Below are positions 41,891-50,836 of a stretch of DNA of 64,000 nucleotides, piece after piece (position 1 is the first letter of the stretch; each line of letters begins with the position of its first letter). Source of the stretch: Pseudomonas sp. R37(2017) (GTDB lineage: Bacteria; Pseudomonadota; Gammaproteobacteria; Pseudomonadales; Pseudomonadaceae); contig NZ_NEHO01000014.1 in NCBI RefSeq assembly GCF_002113375.1, forward strand, positions 1-64,000, given 5' to 3'. The notes under the pieces are model-generated. The model was not told the origin of the DNA. It saw only the letters and a list, made by a program, of their open reading frames with translations, and made no database searches. The position numbers and the translations under genes are program-made.

Positions 41891-43369
41891 TCAACCCGGC
41901 TGCTCGACACCAAACCAGTTCTGCGCCGCCGGTTCGGTGTTGAGGTAGATGTGCTTGAGTTCGGTGAACTCATCCAGCCCGGCCCGGGACAGTTCGCGGC
42001 CGATGCCGCTGGACTTGTAGCCGCCCCATGGCGCCTGGGGAAAGGCGGCGTTGTAGTCGTTGATCCACAGAGTGCCGACTCGAAGGCGCCTGGCCATGCG
42101 ATGCGCCTTGCCGATGTCGCGGGTCCACACCCCGGCCGCGAGGCCGTAAGGCGTGTCATTGGCCAGTCGCAGGGCCTGGGCTTCGTCGCTGAAGCGCTCG
42201 ACGGTGATCACCGGGCCGAAGATTTCTTCCCTGGCGATGCGCATGTCGGCGGTGACGTTGCCGAGCAGGGTGGGCGACAACCAGAAGCCGCGTTCGAACT
42301 GTGCAGGGACAGTCCCTCCCGCCAGCAGGCTCGCGCCCTGTTCGATGGCCCCGGCGATCATCGTCAGGATCTGGTCGCGATGACCGGCGGAAATCACCGG
42401 CCCCATCTGCGTCGACTGATCCAGCCCATTACCCAGGCGAATCTTCAGGACCCGCTGCTGCAAGGCCTCGACAAAGCGTTCATGGATGCTGTCTTCGACC
42501 AGCAATCGCGAACCGGCCGAGCAGATTTGCCCTGCATTGAAAAACACCGCGTTCAGCGCCTGATCCAGCGCTACCTCGAAATCGGCGTCGGCGAACACAA
42601 TGTTCGGATTCTTGCCGCCCAGTTCCAGGGCCACGCGCTTGAAGTTGCCGCTGGCGGCGCGCATCACTTTGCCGCCGGCAACGGCGCCGCCGGTCAGCGA
42701 CACCAGATCCACCTCATGACTTGCAGCGAGCGCTTCGCCGACATCCCCTTCGCCGCACAATAGATTGAACACACCGTCGGGCAATCCGGCTTGTACCAGC
42801 AGGGTGGTCAGGCGATGGGCCGTCATCGGCGTCAGGCTGCTGGGCTTGAACACCACGGTATTGCCGGCGGCCAGGGCCGGGGCGATTTTCCATGCCGCTT
42901 GCAGTAGCGGGTAATTCCACGGCGCGATCAAGGCGCACACGCCCACCGGTTCGCGCTGGTTGAAGCTGATCACATGGGCCGGGGCGTGGCTGTTGACGCT
43001 GGCGCTTTCGCTTTCCAGCAAGGCGGCGTAGTAGCGGAAAGTCGCCACCACATTGTCGATATCCCCCAGGCTTTCGCCCAGGGTTTTGCCGGCATTGAGG
43101 GTTTCCAGGCGGGCCAGGTGTTCGGCGTCCTGTTCGATCAGCCCGGCGATTTTCTGCAGCAGTCGCGCGCGCTCGGTCACCGCCATCGTTGGCCAGGGCC
43201 CCTCATCGAATGCCCGGCGCGCAGCGTCGATCGCCTGTTGCGCGTCTACGGCATCGGCGACGGCCACCTCTGCCAGCACTTCTTCGGTGGCGGGGTTGAT
43301 CACATCGCGATACTGCTGTGCCTGTGGTGCGTGCCAATTTCCGGCAATGAATAAACGAATCTGCAGCAT
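41891..43369 (-). CDS. Aldehyde dehydrogenase, betaine-aldehyde-dehydrogenase-like
   Basis: The protein has 492 residues. ALDH motifs are LIAPWNYPLLQAAWKIAPALAAGNTVVFKPSS, the catalytic Glu in LELGGKNPN and the catalytic Cys in NAGQICSAGSRL. The C-terminus PWGGYKSSGIGRELSRAGLDEFTELKHIYLN is BetB-like. It oxidises an aldehyde to an acid with NAD(P). It lies 96 bp upstream of the binding-protein gene on the same strand, and a choline-dehydrogenase-like gene is near, so a trimethylammonium aldehyde is the leading candidate. It is not linked to betI/betA in the standard bet order. Confidence 0.88.
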   Translation of the reverse strand: MLQIRLFIAGNWHAPQAQQYRDVINPATEEVLAEVAVADAVDAQQAIDAARRAFDEGPWPTMAVTERARLLQKIAGLIEQDAEHLARLETLNAGKTLGESLGDIDNVVATFRYYAALLESESASVNSHAPAHVISFNQREPVGVCALIAPWNYPLLQAAWKIAPALAAGNTVVFKPSSLTPMTAHRLTTLLVQAGLPDGVFNLLCGEGDVGEALAASHEVDLVSLTGGAVAGGKVMRAASGNFKRVALELGGKNPNIVFADADFEVALDQALNAVFFNAGQICSAGSRLLVEDSIHERFVEALQQRVLKIRLGNGLDQSTQMGPVISAGHRDQILTMIAGAIEQGASLLAGGTVPAQFERGFWLSPTLLGNVTADMRIAREEIFGPVITVERFSDEAQALRLANDTPYGLAAGVWTRDIGKAHRMARRLRVGTLWINDYNAAFPQAPWGGYKSSGIGRELSRAGLDEFTELKHIYLNTEPAAQNWFGVEQPG

Positions 43370-43572
43370 GGGCGTCTCCCGCCAAGTGGGTCGTGGCCGT
43401 CACTATGGCGGTGTGGGCAGGGCTGCTCTTGATTAAACGCGGCATAAGCGCGCCGTTTTTTCACGCTCAAAGCGCTGCGCGATAACGGCAGCCCATGCCG
43501 TTTCCCGTCAAGTGCGCGCACAGCATCTCTCTACACTGCCAGGCAATCGATCAACTGCCCTGGAGCACCCGA

Positions 43573-44301
43573 ATGAGTCAATCTGTGGAGCAACTGAGAG
43601 TCCGCCTGGCCTGCGCGTTTCGCTGGGCTGCGCGGTTGAACCTGCACGAGTCCATAGCCAATCACTTCAGCGTGGCGGTGTCGGGGGATGGCCGGGAGTT
43701 TCTGATCAACCCCTATGGCAAGCACTTCTCGCGGATCAGATCCAGCGACCTGTTGCTGGTCAACGCCGACGACCCCACCAGCCTCGACCGCCCGGACGCC
43801 CCGGACATCACCGCCTGGGCCTTGCACAGCGCCTTGCACCGCAATCAACCCCATGCCCGTTGCATCCTGCACACCCATTCGAAATATGCGACGGCTTTGG
43901 CGTGTCTCGCGGATTCGCGCCTGCCGCCGATCGAGCAGAACTGCATGCGTTTTTTCGAGCGGGTGGTGATCGATGAAGGCTTCGACGGCATGGGCCTGGG
44001 GGACGAGGCCGAACGGGTCAGCCGTCTGCTGGGGGACAAGCCGATCCTGCTGATGGGCAATCACGGCGTGCTGGTGGCGGCACCGAGTATCGCTCAGGCG
44101 TTCGATGATCTGTATTACTTCGAACGCGCGTGCGAGACCTACATCACCGTACTTTCAACCGGCCGCGAGTTACGCATCGCCAGCGACGCCATCGCCCGCA
44201 AGACCTGCCGGCAATGGCTCGACTATCCGGGCTTTGCCGACAAGCATTTCAATGCGCTGCTGGGGATTCTCGACGAAGAGGAGCCCGAATATCGCGATTG
44301 A
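43573..44301 (+). CDS. Class II aldolase/adducin-domain protein
   Basis: The protein has 242 residues from the ATG at 43573 (CTGGAGCACCC upstream). Motifs are LNLHESIANHFSVAV, zinc-binding HTHS in ARCILHTHSKYATAL and a third ligand region LLMGNHGVLVAAPS. The family includes fuculose- and ribulose-phosphate aldolases and adducin-like proteins; a Glu near residue 75 replaces none of the visible ligands. It is divergent from the aldehyde dehydrogenase and converges on the AraC gene with 3 bp between stops. Its substrate is unknown; it may cleave or epimerise a product of the neighbouring pathway. Confidence 0.85.
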   Translation: MSQSVEQLRVRLACAFRWAARLNLHESIANHFSVAVSGDGREFLINPYGKHFSRIRSSDLLLVNADDPTSLDRPDAPDITAWALHSALHRNQPHARCILHTHSKYATALACLADSRLPPIEQNCMRFFERVVIDEGFDGMGLGDEAERVSRLLGDKPILLMGNHGVLVAAPSIAQAFDDLYYFERACETYITVLSTGRELRIASDAIARKTCRQWLDYPGFADKHFNALLGILDEEEPEYRD

Positions 44302-44304
44302 GGA

Positions 44305-45369
44305 TTACTCCGCTCCGGCCGGCCGTTGCTCCTTGCGCAACGGCTGGCGCATCACCGGGGCGGTCCAGACCTGGCTGCGGTCTTCGCTGGGTGGGCAGCC
44401 AAAGCGGGCTCGGTAGGTGCGGGAGAAGTGCTCCAGTGAGCCGAAGCCTGAACAGGCCGCGACCTGGGCCACGCTCAGGCGAGTCTGTTGCAGCAGGCTG
44501 TGGGCCCGGGCCAGGCGCAGGGTGAGGTAATACTTGAGCGGCGACAGGCCGGTCTGATGCTTGAACTGGCGCTCCAACTGGCGCCGCGACAGCCCGACCT
44601 GCCCGGCAATCGCCTCGCAATCGAGCGGTTCTTCCAGCGCCTGTTCCATCAACTGCACCGCTCGGCGAATCTTGTTGCCGTACAGCCCGGTGTTGGTCAG
44701 GCCGCCGTCGAGCTGGTTGTCCGCCGGCGCCCGAACCTGGCCCATCAACATATGCATGCCGATCTCCCGGGCCAGCTCGTTGTCGATGCTCTGGCCGATC
44801 CAGCCCAGCAGCATGTCCAGGGTGGTGGTCGCGCCAGCGCAGGTCAGGCGCTGGCGTTCCAGGGTGTAGAGCTGCGGCTTGGCGTTGACCCGCGGATAAC
44901 TTTCCTGGAAACCCTGCAGATTGTCCCAGTGCACGGCGGCTTCGTAGCCATCGAGCACACCGGCGGCGGCCAGCAACTCTGTGCCGGTTTCCACGCCCAT
45001 CAACACCGCGCCGAACAGCGCCTGCTTGCGCAGCCAGCTCTTGAGCGCCAGGTTGCGGCTGTGTTTGTGCACATCGAAACTGGCGATCACCAGGCACGCA
45101 TCGAACCCCTGATCGGCCTTCAAACCGTCATTGGCGACGGTGGTCAGGCCGTTGCTGGCCTGCACCGGTTCGCCGTCCAGCGACAGCAGCGACCACTGGA
45201 ACAGCTGGCGCTGGGTCAACCAGTTGGCGATGGCCAGCGGCTCCAGCACCGCGGCCAGGCCGAAGTTGGAAAACGACGGCAACAGCAACACCGCCACGCG
45301 CAACGGCGCGACATCGTCGCGCCGCCAGGTGAATCGGCTTTCCGTATTACTGCACGACTGATTGCTCAT
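44305..45369 (-). CDS. GlxA-family AraC-type transcriptional regulator (DJ-1/PfpI domain plus HTH)
   Basis: The protein has 354 residues. The N-terminal class I glutamine amidotransferase-like domain covers about 20-200 (VAVLLLPSFSNFGLAAVLEPLAIAN). The nucleophile elbow reads GVETGTELLAAAG, with Glu where the catalytic Cys would be, so it is a sensor rather than an enzyme. The AraC HTH is in the C-terminal 100 residues (CEAIAGQVGLSRRQLERQFKHQTGLSPLKYYLTLRLARA...GFGSLEHFSRTYRARFG). GbdR and CdhR, which control glycine betaine and carnitine catabolism, belong to this class. It lies 9 bp after the GMC gene in one operon. Confidence 0.9.
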   Translation of the reverse strand: MSNQSCSNTESRFTWRRDDVAPLRVAVLLLPSFSNFGLAAVLEPLAIANWLTQRQLFQWSLLSLDGEPVQASNGLTTVANDGLKADQGFDACLVIASFDVHKHSRNLALKSWLRKQALFGAVLMGVETGTELLAAAGVLDGYEAAVHWDNLQGFQESYPRVNAKPQLYTLERQRLTCAGATTTLDMLLGWIGQSIDNELAREIGMHMLMGQVRAPADNQLDGGLTNTGLYGNKIRRAVQLMEQALEEPLDCEAIAGQVGLSRRQLERQFKHQTGLSPLKYYLTLRLARAHSLLQQTRLSVAQVAACSGFGSLEHFSRTYRARFGCPPSEDRSQVWTAPVMRQPLRKEQRPAGAE

Positions 45370-45378
45370 GACTGATCT

Positions 45379-47040
45379 CTATCGTTGCCGTGTCCGCCAT
45401 TGCGGGTGAGTCCAGACCGCTGCCTTGCTGCCCGGCAGCGGTGGTCTGCCACGAATCATATCGCTGGCCTTTTCCGCAATCATCACCGTTGGCGCATTGG
45501 TGTTGCCGCTGACAATCACCGGCATGATCGAGGCGTCCACCACCCGCAGGCCGTCCAGGCCATGCACGCGCAATTGCGCATCGACCACCGCTTCGGCATC
45601 GTCCGCCGGGCCCATCTTGCAGGTGCCGCTGGCATGGTAGCCGGTTTCCGTCACTTGCCTGGCCCAGGCATCCAGCGCTTCGTCACTTTGCGCCTGGGCA
45701 CCGGGCACCAGTTCTTCGCCGCGGAATGCGGCCATGGCCGGTTGCCCGATGATCTCGCGTACCAGCCGGGCACCGGCGCGCATGTCGGCTCGATCCTGCT
45801 CGGTTTTCAGGTAATTGAACAGGATGCGCGGCGGTTGCCTCGGGTCGGCACTGCTCAAGGTGACGCTGCCCAGGCTGGTGGGGCGCATCAGGTCGATGTG
45901 GACCTGGAACGCATGGCCTGGCACCAGATCGACACTGCCGGGTTTTACCGCCAGCGGCATGAAGGTCAGTTGCAGGTCAGGGTGCTCGACCCCGGCCCGG
46001 GAACGGATGAACGCGCCCGCTTCGAAATGGTTGCTCGCCGCCAACCCGTCGTGGCTGGCGAACCAGCGTGCACCGATCCACCATTTGCCTGGCGCGGTGG
46101 TCCAGGGATACAGCGACACCGGCTTTTTGCACAGGTACTGCACCACGGTGTCGGGGTGGTCATTGAGGCGCCGGCCGACGCCGGGCAGGTCCCGTTTGAC
46201 CGAGATGCCCAGGTCGCGCAGTTCCGCCGCAGGACCCACGCCCGAGAGCAACAGCAGTTGCGGCGAGTTGATCGCCCCGGCGGTCAGCAGCACCTCGCGC
46301 CGGGCAAAGGCCTGATGGATTACCCCGTTTTGTTCGTACTCGATGCCGATGGCGCGCGGGCCGTCGAACAGGATGCGCAGTGCCAAAGCGTCGGTGCTGA
46401 CCTGCACGTTGCCGCGGCCCAGCGCTTCGCTCAGATAACCCCGTGACGTGCTCCAGCGCCGACCGTTGCGGGTGGTGCGATCGACCGGGCCGAAGGCCTC
46501 CTGGCGATAGCCGTTGAGGTCGTCGCTCAGGCCATAGCCGGCCTCGGCGCCGGCCTTGAGGAAAGCCGCGCACAAGGGCGTTTGCACATCGCCGGGGGTA
46601 ACGTGCAGATGCCCGGCCGCGCCACGGTAGTCATCTTCGCCGTCGGCGTGGGTCTGCGCCCGTTTGAAGTATGGCAGTACGTCCTGATAACCCCAGCCCG
46701 TGCAGCCCTGTTCGGCCCAGGCGTCGTAGTCCCGGGCGTGACCACGGATGTAGACCATGCCGTTGATCGACGATGAACCGCCCAGTGTCCGGCCGCGCGG
46801 CGTGCCGATGCGCCGGCCGTCCAGATACGGTTCCGGTTGTGAGCTGTAGCTCCAGTTGTAACGCGTACCGCCGACCACCAGACCGACCGCCGACGGCATG
46901 TCGATGGTCCAGCTCTTGTCCGCAGGCCCGGCTTCGAGCACCAGTATCTTTACCGCCGGGTCCTCACCCAGACGGTTGGCCAGCACACAGCCCGCGGACC
47001 CTGCGCCCACGATCAGGTAATCAAACTCATGGTTGGCCAT
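45379..47040 (-). CDS. GMC-family oxidoreductase, choline-dehydrogenase-like
   Basis: The protein has 553 residues. The FAD motif is YLIVGAGSAGCVLANRLGEDP. GMC signatures are GRTLGGSSSINGMVYIRGHARDYDAWA and GAINSPQLLLLSGVGP. The catalytic His is in ETGYHASGTCKMG and the second active-site residue in VSGNTNAPTVMIAEKASDMI. It oxidises a primary alcohol such as choline to the aldehyde, passing electrons to the respiratory chain. With the aldehyde dehydrogenase nearby it could complete alcohol-to-acid oxidation of a quaternary amine. It is in an operon with the GlxA-type regulator. Confidence 0.88.
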   Translation of the reverse strand: MANHEFDYLIVGAGSAGCVLANRLGEDPAVKILVLEAGPADKSWTIDMPSAVGLVVGGTRYNWSYSSQPEPYLDGRRIGTPRGRTLGGSSSINGMVYIRGHARDYDAWAEQGCTGWGYQDVLPYFKRAQTHADGEDDYRGAAGHLHVTPGDVQTPLCAAFLKAGAEAGYGLSDDLNGYRQEAFGPVDRTTRNGRRWSTSRGYLSEALGRGNVQVSTDALALRILFDGPRAIGIEYEQNGVIHQAFARREVLLTAGAINSPQLLLLSGVGPAAELRDLGISVKRDLPGVGRRLNDHPDTVVQYLCKKPVSLYPWTTAPGKWWIGARWFASHDGLAASNHFEAGAFIRSRAGVEHPDLQLTFMPLAVKPGSVDLVPGHAFQVHIDLMRPTSLGSVTLSSADPRQPPRILFNYLKTEQDRADMRAGARLVREIIGQPAMAAFRGEELVPGAQAQSDEALDAWARQVTETGYHASGTCKMGPADDAEAVVDAQLRVHGLDGLRVVDASIMPVIVSGNTNAPTVMIAEKASDMIRGRPPLPGSKAAVWTHPQWRTRQR

Positions 47041-47083
47041 GGTTTGGGGTACTCCCTCAAATTGATGGTCACTACACCGAACC

Positions 47084-47176
47084 CTGTGGGAGCGGGCTTG
47101 CCCGCGATGAGGGTGTGTCAGTCAACGTTGATGGTGGCTGACCGAATGCCATCGCGGGCAAGCCCGCTCCCACAGG
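47084..47176. repeat. REPIN (GCGGGCTTGCCCGC subtype)
   Basis: CCTGTGGGAGCGGGCTTGCCCGCGATG and the inverted CATCGCGGGCAAGCCCGCTCCCACAGG. This is the only copy of the GCGGGCTTGCCCGC subtype in the window. Confidence 0.88.
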
Positions 47177-47189
47177 AACCGCGGGTGGC

Positions 47190-48359
47190 TTAAATCTCGC
47201 TAGCCCCATGAATCCCGTTGAACACCAACCGATGAAAGTGATGCACCAGATGCTCGCTTTCATTGCTGCGCTGGGCATCGATCATGTACCGCCCCTGGTC
47301 ATACCCCAGCGACCGCAAGCCTTTTTGCACCGAGATATTCAGGGCGATGTCTTCCGGGCCCAGGTCCTCGTTCATCCACTTCATGCATTGTTCGCTGACC
47401 TTGGCGGTCTCTGCGTTGCTGGAGTAGTAACCGAAGCGCAGCAGCGAGCGTTCGGCATCCAGCGGGATCATGATGAACGAGCCCAGGAACTCCGAGAACG
47501 GGAAGGTGTAGAAGGTGTTGTTCGGCCACATGCCGATGTTGAAGAAGCATTCGTCCGGGTTGAGGTCCTTGCGCAGCGGCACGCCGTAGGCTTCGGTCAC
47601 CGACAGATTGGCCGGGGCGATGTAGGTCCACCAATTGTCGCGCTTGGTCAACTGGTAGCCCTTGAAGTCGATCAGCTTCGCCAGGTCGATATGGCAGGGG
47701 CCGGACAGCTTGAAGTGATAGCCCTCGATGGAGTTGTCCATGATCACTTTCCAGTTGGCGGGCACGATCACGTCCTGTTCTTCGATCAGGCGCATGTTGG
47801 CCAGGTCTGGAAACACCCGGCGCATCTCTTCGTCGGCACCGGGGAACAAGTCCCGCAGCGATGGCGCGTTCGGGTCGAGGTTGAAATAGATGAAACCGCC
47901 CAATTCCTCGGTGCGGATCCTGGGAATGTTGAACTGCTGCAGTTCGAAGTTCTTCATCTTCTCGCAGCGCGGCGCGCTGCGCAGGCTGCCGTCCATTTCG
48001 TAGCACCACGAGTGATAGGCGCAGCGCACCACGCCGCCGGTATTGCCGCGTCGATCTTCGAGCAGGCGATTGCCGCGGTGCTGGCAGACGTTATGGAAAG
48101 CATGAATCTGCCCCTGACGATTTTTGGCCACCACCACACTCTGATCGAACAGATCCGTCACCACATACTGCCCAGGCTCGGCGAACTCACTGACGTGCCC
48201 GGCCACATGCCAGGCATGCATGAAAATGTTGTCGCGCTCGGCCTTGAACAAGGTCTCGTCGTAGAAGTAGCGCGAGGGCAGGGTGAAGGCTTCTTCCGGG
48301 TCCTGATGGTCCCAGCCGTCGATCGAACTGTGTGATTTGAGAGTCTGGACAGTGTGCAT
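47190..48359 (-). CDS. Rieske-type ring-hydroxylating/quaternary-amine oxygenase, alpha subunit
   Basis: The protein has 389 residues from the ATG at 48359 (GAGGAGATCG upstream; the open frame to 48587 has no family similarity). The Rieske cluster is Cys92-x-His94 and Cys113-x2-His116. The iron site reads DNSIEGYHFKLSGPCH: Glu212 sits where most oxygenases have the bridging Asp, as in carnitine and glycine betaine oxygenases, and the His pair is His215-x7-His223 instead of the common x4 spacing. A reductase gene is not adjacent. Context suggests N-demethylation or C-N cleavage of a betaine-like compound. Confidence 0.83.
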   Translation of the reverse strand: MHTVQTLKSHSSIDGWDHQDPEEAFTLPSRYFYDETLFKAERDNIFMHAWHVAGHVSEFAEPGQYVVTDLFDQSVVVAKNRQGQIHAFHNVCQHRGNRLLEDRRGNTGGVVRCAYHSWCYEMDGSLRSAPRCEKMKNFELQQFNIPRIRTEELGGFIYFNLDPNAPSLRDLFPGADEEMRRVFPDLANMRLIEEQDVIVPANWKVIMDNSIEGYHFKLSGPCHIDLAKLIDFKGYQLTKRDNWWTYIAPANLSVTEAYGVPLRKDLNPDECFFNIGMWPNNTFYTFPFSEFLGSFIMIPLDAERSLLRFGYYSSNAETAKVSEQCMKWMNEDLGPEDIALNISVQKGLRSLGYDQGRYMIDAQRSNESEHLVHHFHRLVFNGIHGASEI

Positions 48360-48587
48360 TGGACGATCTCCTCGGTGACGGGCGCCGCAGGGTGCGGCGG
48401 GTCTTGTGGGACCTAATCTAGGGGGCGAGGAGGAGGGCGGATTGATCAAAAGCGACCAGTTGCGAGGTGAAAAGATCAAGGGGAAGTGTTGGGTGGGGGG
48501 AAAAGGTCGGCATTTTTGGCAACCGAGGGCGATGTCGCTGATCTGTTGGATGTCGCCGGACGACGATTGCGTGGCAGGTCTGGGCAT

Positions 48588-48611
48588 AAAAAAGGGCGCC
48601 TTTCGGCGCCC
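48588..48611 (-). terminator. Intrinsic terminator after the thiolase gene
   Basis: On the minus strand GGGCGCC-GAAA-GGCGCCC is followed by six T. The stem is perfect, 7 bp, with a GNRA-like loop, 49 bp after the thiolase stop. The remaining 48360-48587 stretch holds the upstream region of the oxygenase gene and shows no motif I recognise. Confidence 0.9.
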
Positions 48612-48659
48612 TCGTTACAACCAGCGGGGTTTCAGCAGCTATTGCGGATCGGCAACCTC

Positions 48660-49841
48660 TCAAGCCCGCTCGAAAATCGCCGCAATCCCCTGCCCACCAC
48701 CGATGCACATGGTCACCAGCGCATAACGGCCGCCGGTGCGGTGCAATTCGTGGATGGCCTTGGTGGCGATGATGGCGCCGGTGGCGCCCACCGGGTGACC
48801 CAGGGCGATGCCCGAACCGTTCGGGTTGACCTTGGCTGGATCGAGGCCCAGCTCCTGGCTGACGGCACAGGCCTGGGCGGCGAAGGCGATGTTGGCTTCG
48901 ATCACGTCCAGGTCGGCGATGGTCAGGCCGGCGCGCTTGAGTGCCAGGCGGGTGGCCGGAACCGGTCCCAGGCCCATCAGTTGCGGTTCGAGACCGGCGT
49001 GGGCGTAGCTGACCAGACGCGCCAGTGGGCGCAGGTTGTTGGCCTGGACGGCGTTACCGGTGGCCATGACCAGCGCAGCGGCGCCGTCGTTCAGGCCCGA
49101 GGCGTTGCCGGCGGTGACGGTGCCGTCCTTCTTGAACGCCGGCTTCATCGCCGCCAGTTGTTCCAGGGATGTGGCGCGTGGGTGTTCGTCGACGTTGAAC
49201 AGCTTGGTGCCCTTGCGATCCTGGATTTCCACCGTGGCGATCTGTTCGCTGAAGTAGCCGCTGGCAATCGCATGGGCAGCGCGCTTCTGGTCTTCCAGGG
49301 CCAGGGCGTCCTGCATTTCGCGGGTGATGCCACTGTGTTCGGCGACGTTTTCCGCAGTGATGCCCATGTGGATGGCATGGAACGGGTCATGCAGGATGCC
49401 CAGCATGTAGTCGATGGCCTGGACGTTGCCCATGCGCGCGCCCCAACGGGCGGAAGGCATCAGGTATGGGCCGCGGCTCATGGATTCGGCGCCGGCGCCG
49501 ACGGCGATTTCGGCATCGCCCAGTTGCAGCGTCTGCGCCGCGCTGATGATCGCTTGCAGACCGGAGCCGCACAGGCGGTTGACGTTGTAGGCCGGGGTTT
49601 CTTTCGGAATGCCGGCGTTGACCGCGGCAACGCGGGAGATGTAGGCGTCACGGGTTTCAGTCGGGATCACGTGACCCATGACCAGATGGCCGACCAGCGC
49701 CGGGTCCACGGCGGCCCGCTCCAGGGCGGCCTTGACGACGGTGGTTGCCAGGTCAACCGGTGGCACGTCCTTGAGTGAACCGCCAAAGGTGCCGATGGCG
49801 GTACGGGCGGCGCTGACGACGTAGATTTCTGGAGTGTTCAT
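48660..49841 (-). CDS. Acetyl-CoA C-acyltransferase (thiolase)
   Basis: The protein has 393 residues. The acyl-accepting Cys91 is in NRLCGSGLQ, the His in GIALGHPVGATGA, and the second Cys in VTMCIGGGQG. The usual NEAF motif reads NIAF (Asn317-Ile318), verified in the bases at 48888-48890. It catalyses thiolytic cleavage or condensation of 3-ketoacyl-CoA. Its start overlaps the crotonase stop (ATGA), so the pair works together in beta-oxidation-like steps. Candidates are AtoB/BktB-type or beta-ketoadipyl-CoA thiolase; the sequence alone does not decide. Confidence 0.9.
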   Translation of the reverse strand: MNTPEIYVVSAARTAIGTFGGSLKDVPPVDLATTVVKAALERAAVDPALVGHLVMGHVIPTETRDAYISRVAAVNAGIPKETPAYNVNRLCGSGLQAIISAAQTLQLGDAEIAVGAGAESMSRGPYLMPSARWGARMGNVQAIDYMLGILHDPFHAIHMGITAENVAEHSGITREMQDALALEDQKRAAHAIASGYFSEQIATVEIQDRKGTKLFNVDEHPRATSLEQLAAMKPAFKKDGTVTAGNASGLNDGAAALVMATGNAVQANNLRPLARLVSYAHAGLEPQLMGLGPVPATRLALKRAGLTIADLDVIEANIAFAAQACAVSQELGLDPAKVNPNGSGIALGHPVGATGAIIATKAIHELHRTGGRYALVTMCIGGGQGIAAIFERA

Positions 49842-50620
49842 GACGGGTTTCCTTTCGGTGGAGTCTTATCTGTACTGCGATTGAGCAGGGCGTTCAAGGC
49901 GGTTTTCGCCTCGTCGGTGTTCAGGCGCTGAATGAACAGCGTGTTTTCTTCGCGCAGGGTGGCTTCCAGTTCGGCCAGGCAAGCCTGTTTCATCAGCTGT
50001 CGGGACTGGCGCAAGGCTTGCCGGGGCATGGCCAGAAAGCGCTGGGCGATCTTGCCGGCCGCAGCCAGGCATTCCTCGCCATCGTCGAACGCTTCGTTGG
50101 CAATGCCCCAATTGACCGCTTCGCTGCCGTCCAGGCCTTCACCCAGCAACAGCAGGCGCGCGGCACGGGCATGACCGAGGCGGCGTGGCAGCAACAGGCT
50201 GGCGCCGAATTCGGGACACAGGCCGATATTGACGAACGGCATGCGCAACTTGGCGTTGCGGGTGACCAGTACCTGATCGCAATGCAGCAGCAAGGTGGTA
50301 CCGATGCCGATGGCGGCCCCGCAGACTGCCGCGATCAGCGGTTTTTGCAGGCGCGTGACGACCTTCATCAGGTGGAACGCGGGGGCGTCCAGATGAGTCG
50401 GCGGATGCTGGAGGAAGTCCACCAGATCATTACCGCTGGTGAAGCAGGTCGGGCCGCCGGTGATGATGATCACACCGGTCTGCTCGTCCTCGTCGGCGGC
50501 CTGCAGCAGGTCGGCCAGGCGTGTGTACATGGCGTTGTTCAGCGCATTGAGCTTGTCCAGGCGGTCGATGGTCAGCGTCAGCACACCGTCGCGTTGCTCA
50601 TGTTTGATCAGGTCGGTCAT
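49838..50620 (-). CDS. Enoyl-CoA hydratase/isomerase (crotonase family)
   Basis: The protein has 260 residues from the ATG at 50620; the upstream open frame to 50803 is promoter-like. The crotonase core is LTIDRLDKLNALNNAMYTRLADLL, oxyanion-hole region ITGGPTCFTSGNDLVDF and CGAAIGIGTTLLLHCDQVLVTRNAKLRMPFVNIGLCPEFGASLLLPRRLG. The Glu typical of hydratases at the second catalytic site is in CPEFGAS; the other, usually after GAD, is Leu-Val here, suggesting an isomerase-type member. It is the first gene of a two-gene operon with the thiolase. Confidence 0.88.
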   Translation of the reverse strand: MTDLIKHEQRDGVLTLTIDRLDKLNALNNAMYTRLADLLQAADEDEQTGVIIITGGPTCFTSGNDLVDFLQHPPTHLDAPAFHLMKVVTRLQKPLIAAVCGAAIGIGTTLLLHCDQVLVTRNAKLRMPFVNIGLCPEFGASLLLPRRLGHARAARLLLLGEGLDGSEAVNWGIANEAFDDGEECLAAAGKIAQRFLAMPRQALRQSRQLMKQACLAELEATLREENTLFIQRLNTDEAKTALNALLNRSTDKTPPKGNPS

Positions 50621-50681
50621 CGCAAACCCAGGGTCGTTCGGATCAGGTGGCCACTTTAAGCGCCGGACAAACCCCGGATCT

Positions 50682-50738
50682 ATGGCAAAACGGGTCAACT
50701 GCGCTGCCGCTTTTTGCCATGCCGGTGTGCCAAAAACG
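50682..50738. promoter_or_regulatory. Possible operator: repeated ATGGCAAAA motif upstream of the binding-protein gene
   Basis: ATGGCAAAACG at 50682-50692 faces its inverted form CGCTTTTTGCCAT at 50708-50720, and TGCCAAAAACG follows at 50728-50738. The motifs lie 100-155 bp before the binding-protein start and about 60 bp before the crotonase start, so either promoter could be controlled. Confidence 0.4.
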
Positions 50739-50836
50739 ACACACACCCATTCGGGGTATGGCTGCGCCTGGCGAATCGACCAATAGTGGAGGCATCCGCT
50801 CATCCAGAGCCGAACTCGCTATAAGGTGCATTTGCT

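Noticed and set aside
40862-42763. 633-codon + strand frame opposite the binding protein and aldehyde dehydrogenase
   Set aside because: It spans two real minus-strand genes and their intergenic gap, so it cannot be one protein.
40859-47040. Standard betIBA-betT choline operon
   Set aside because: No betI or betT, genes are split over both strands and separated by an aldolase and an AraC regulator, and the order is not canonical.
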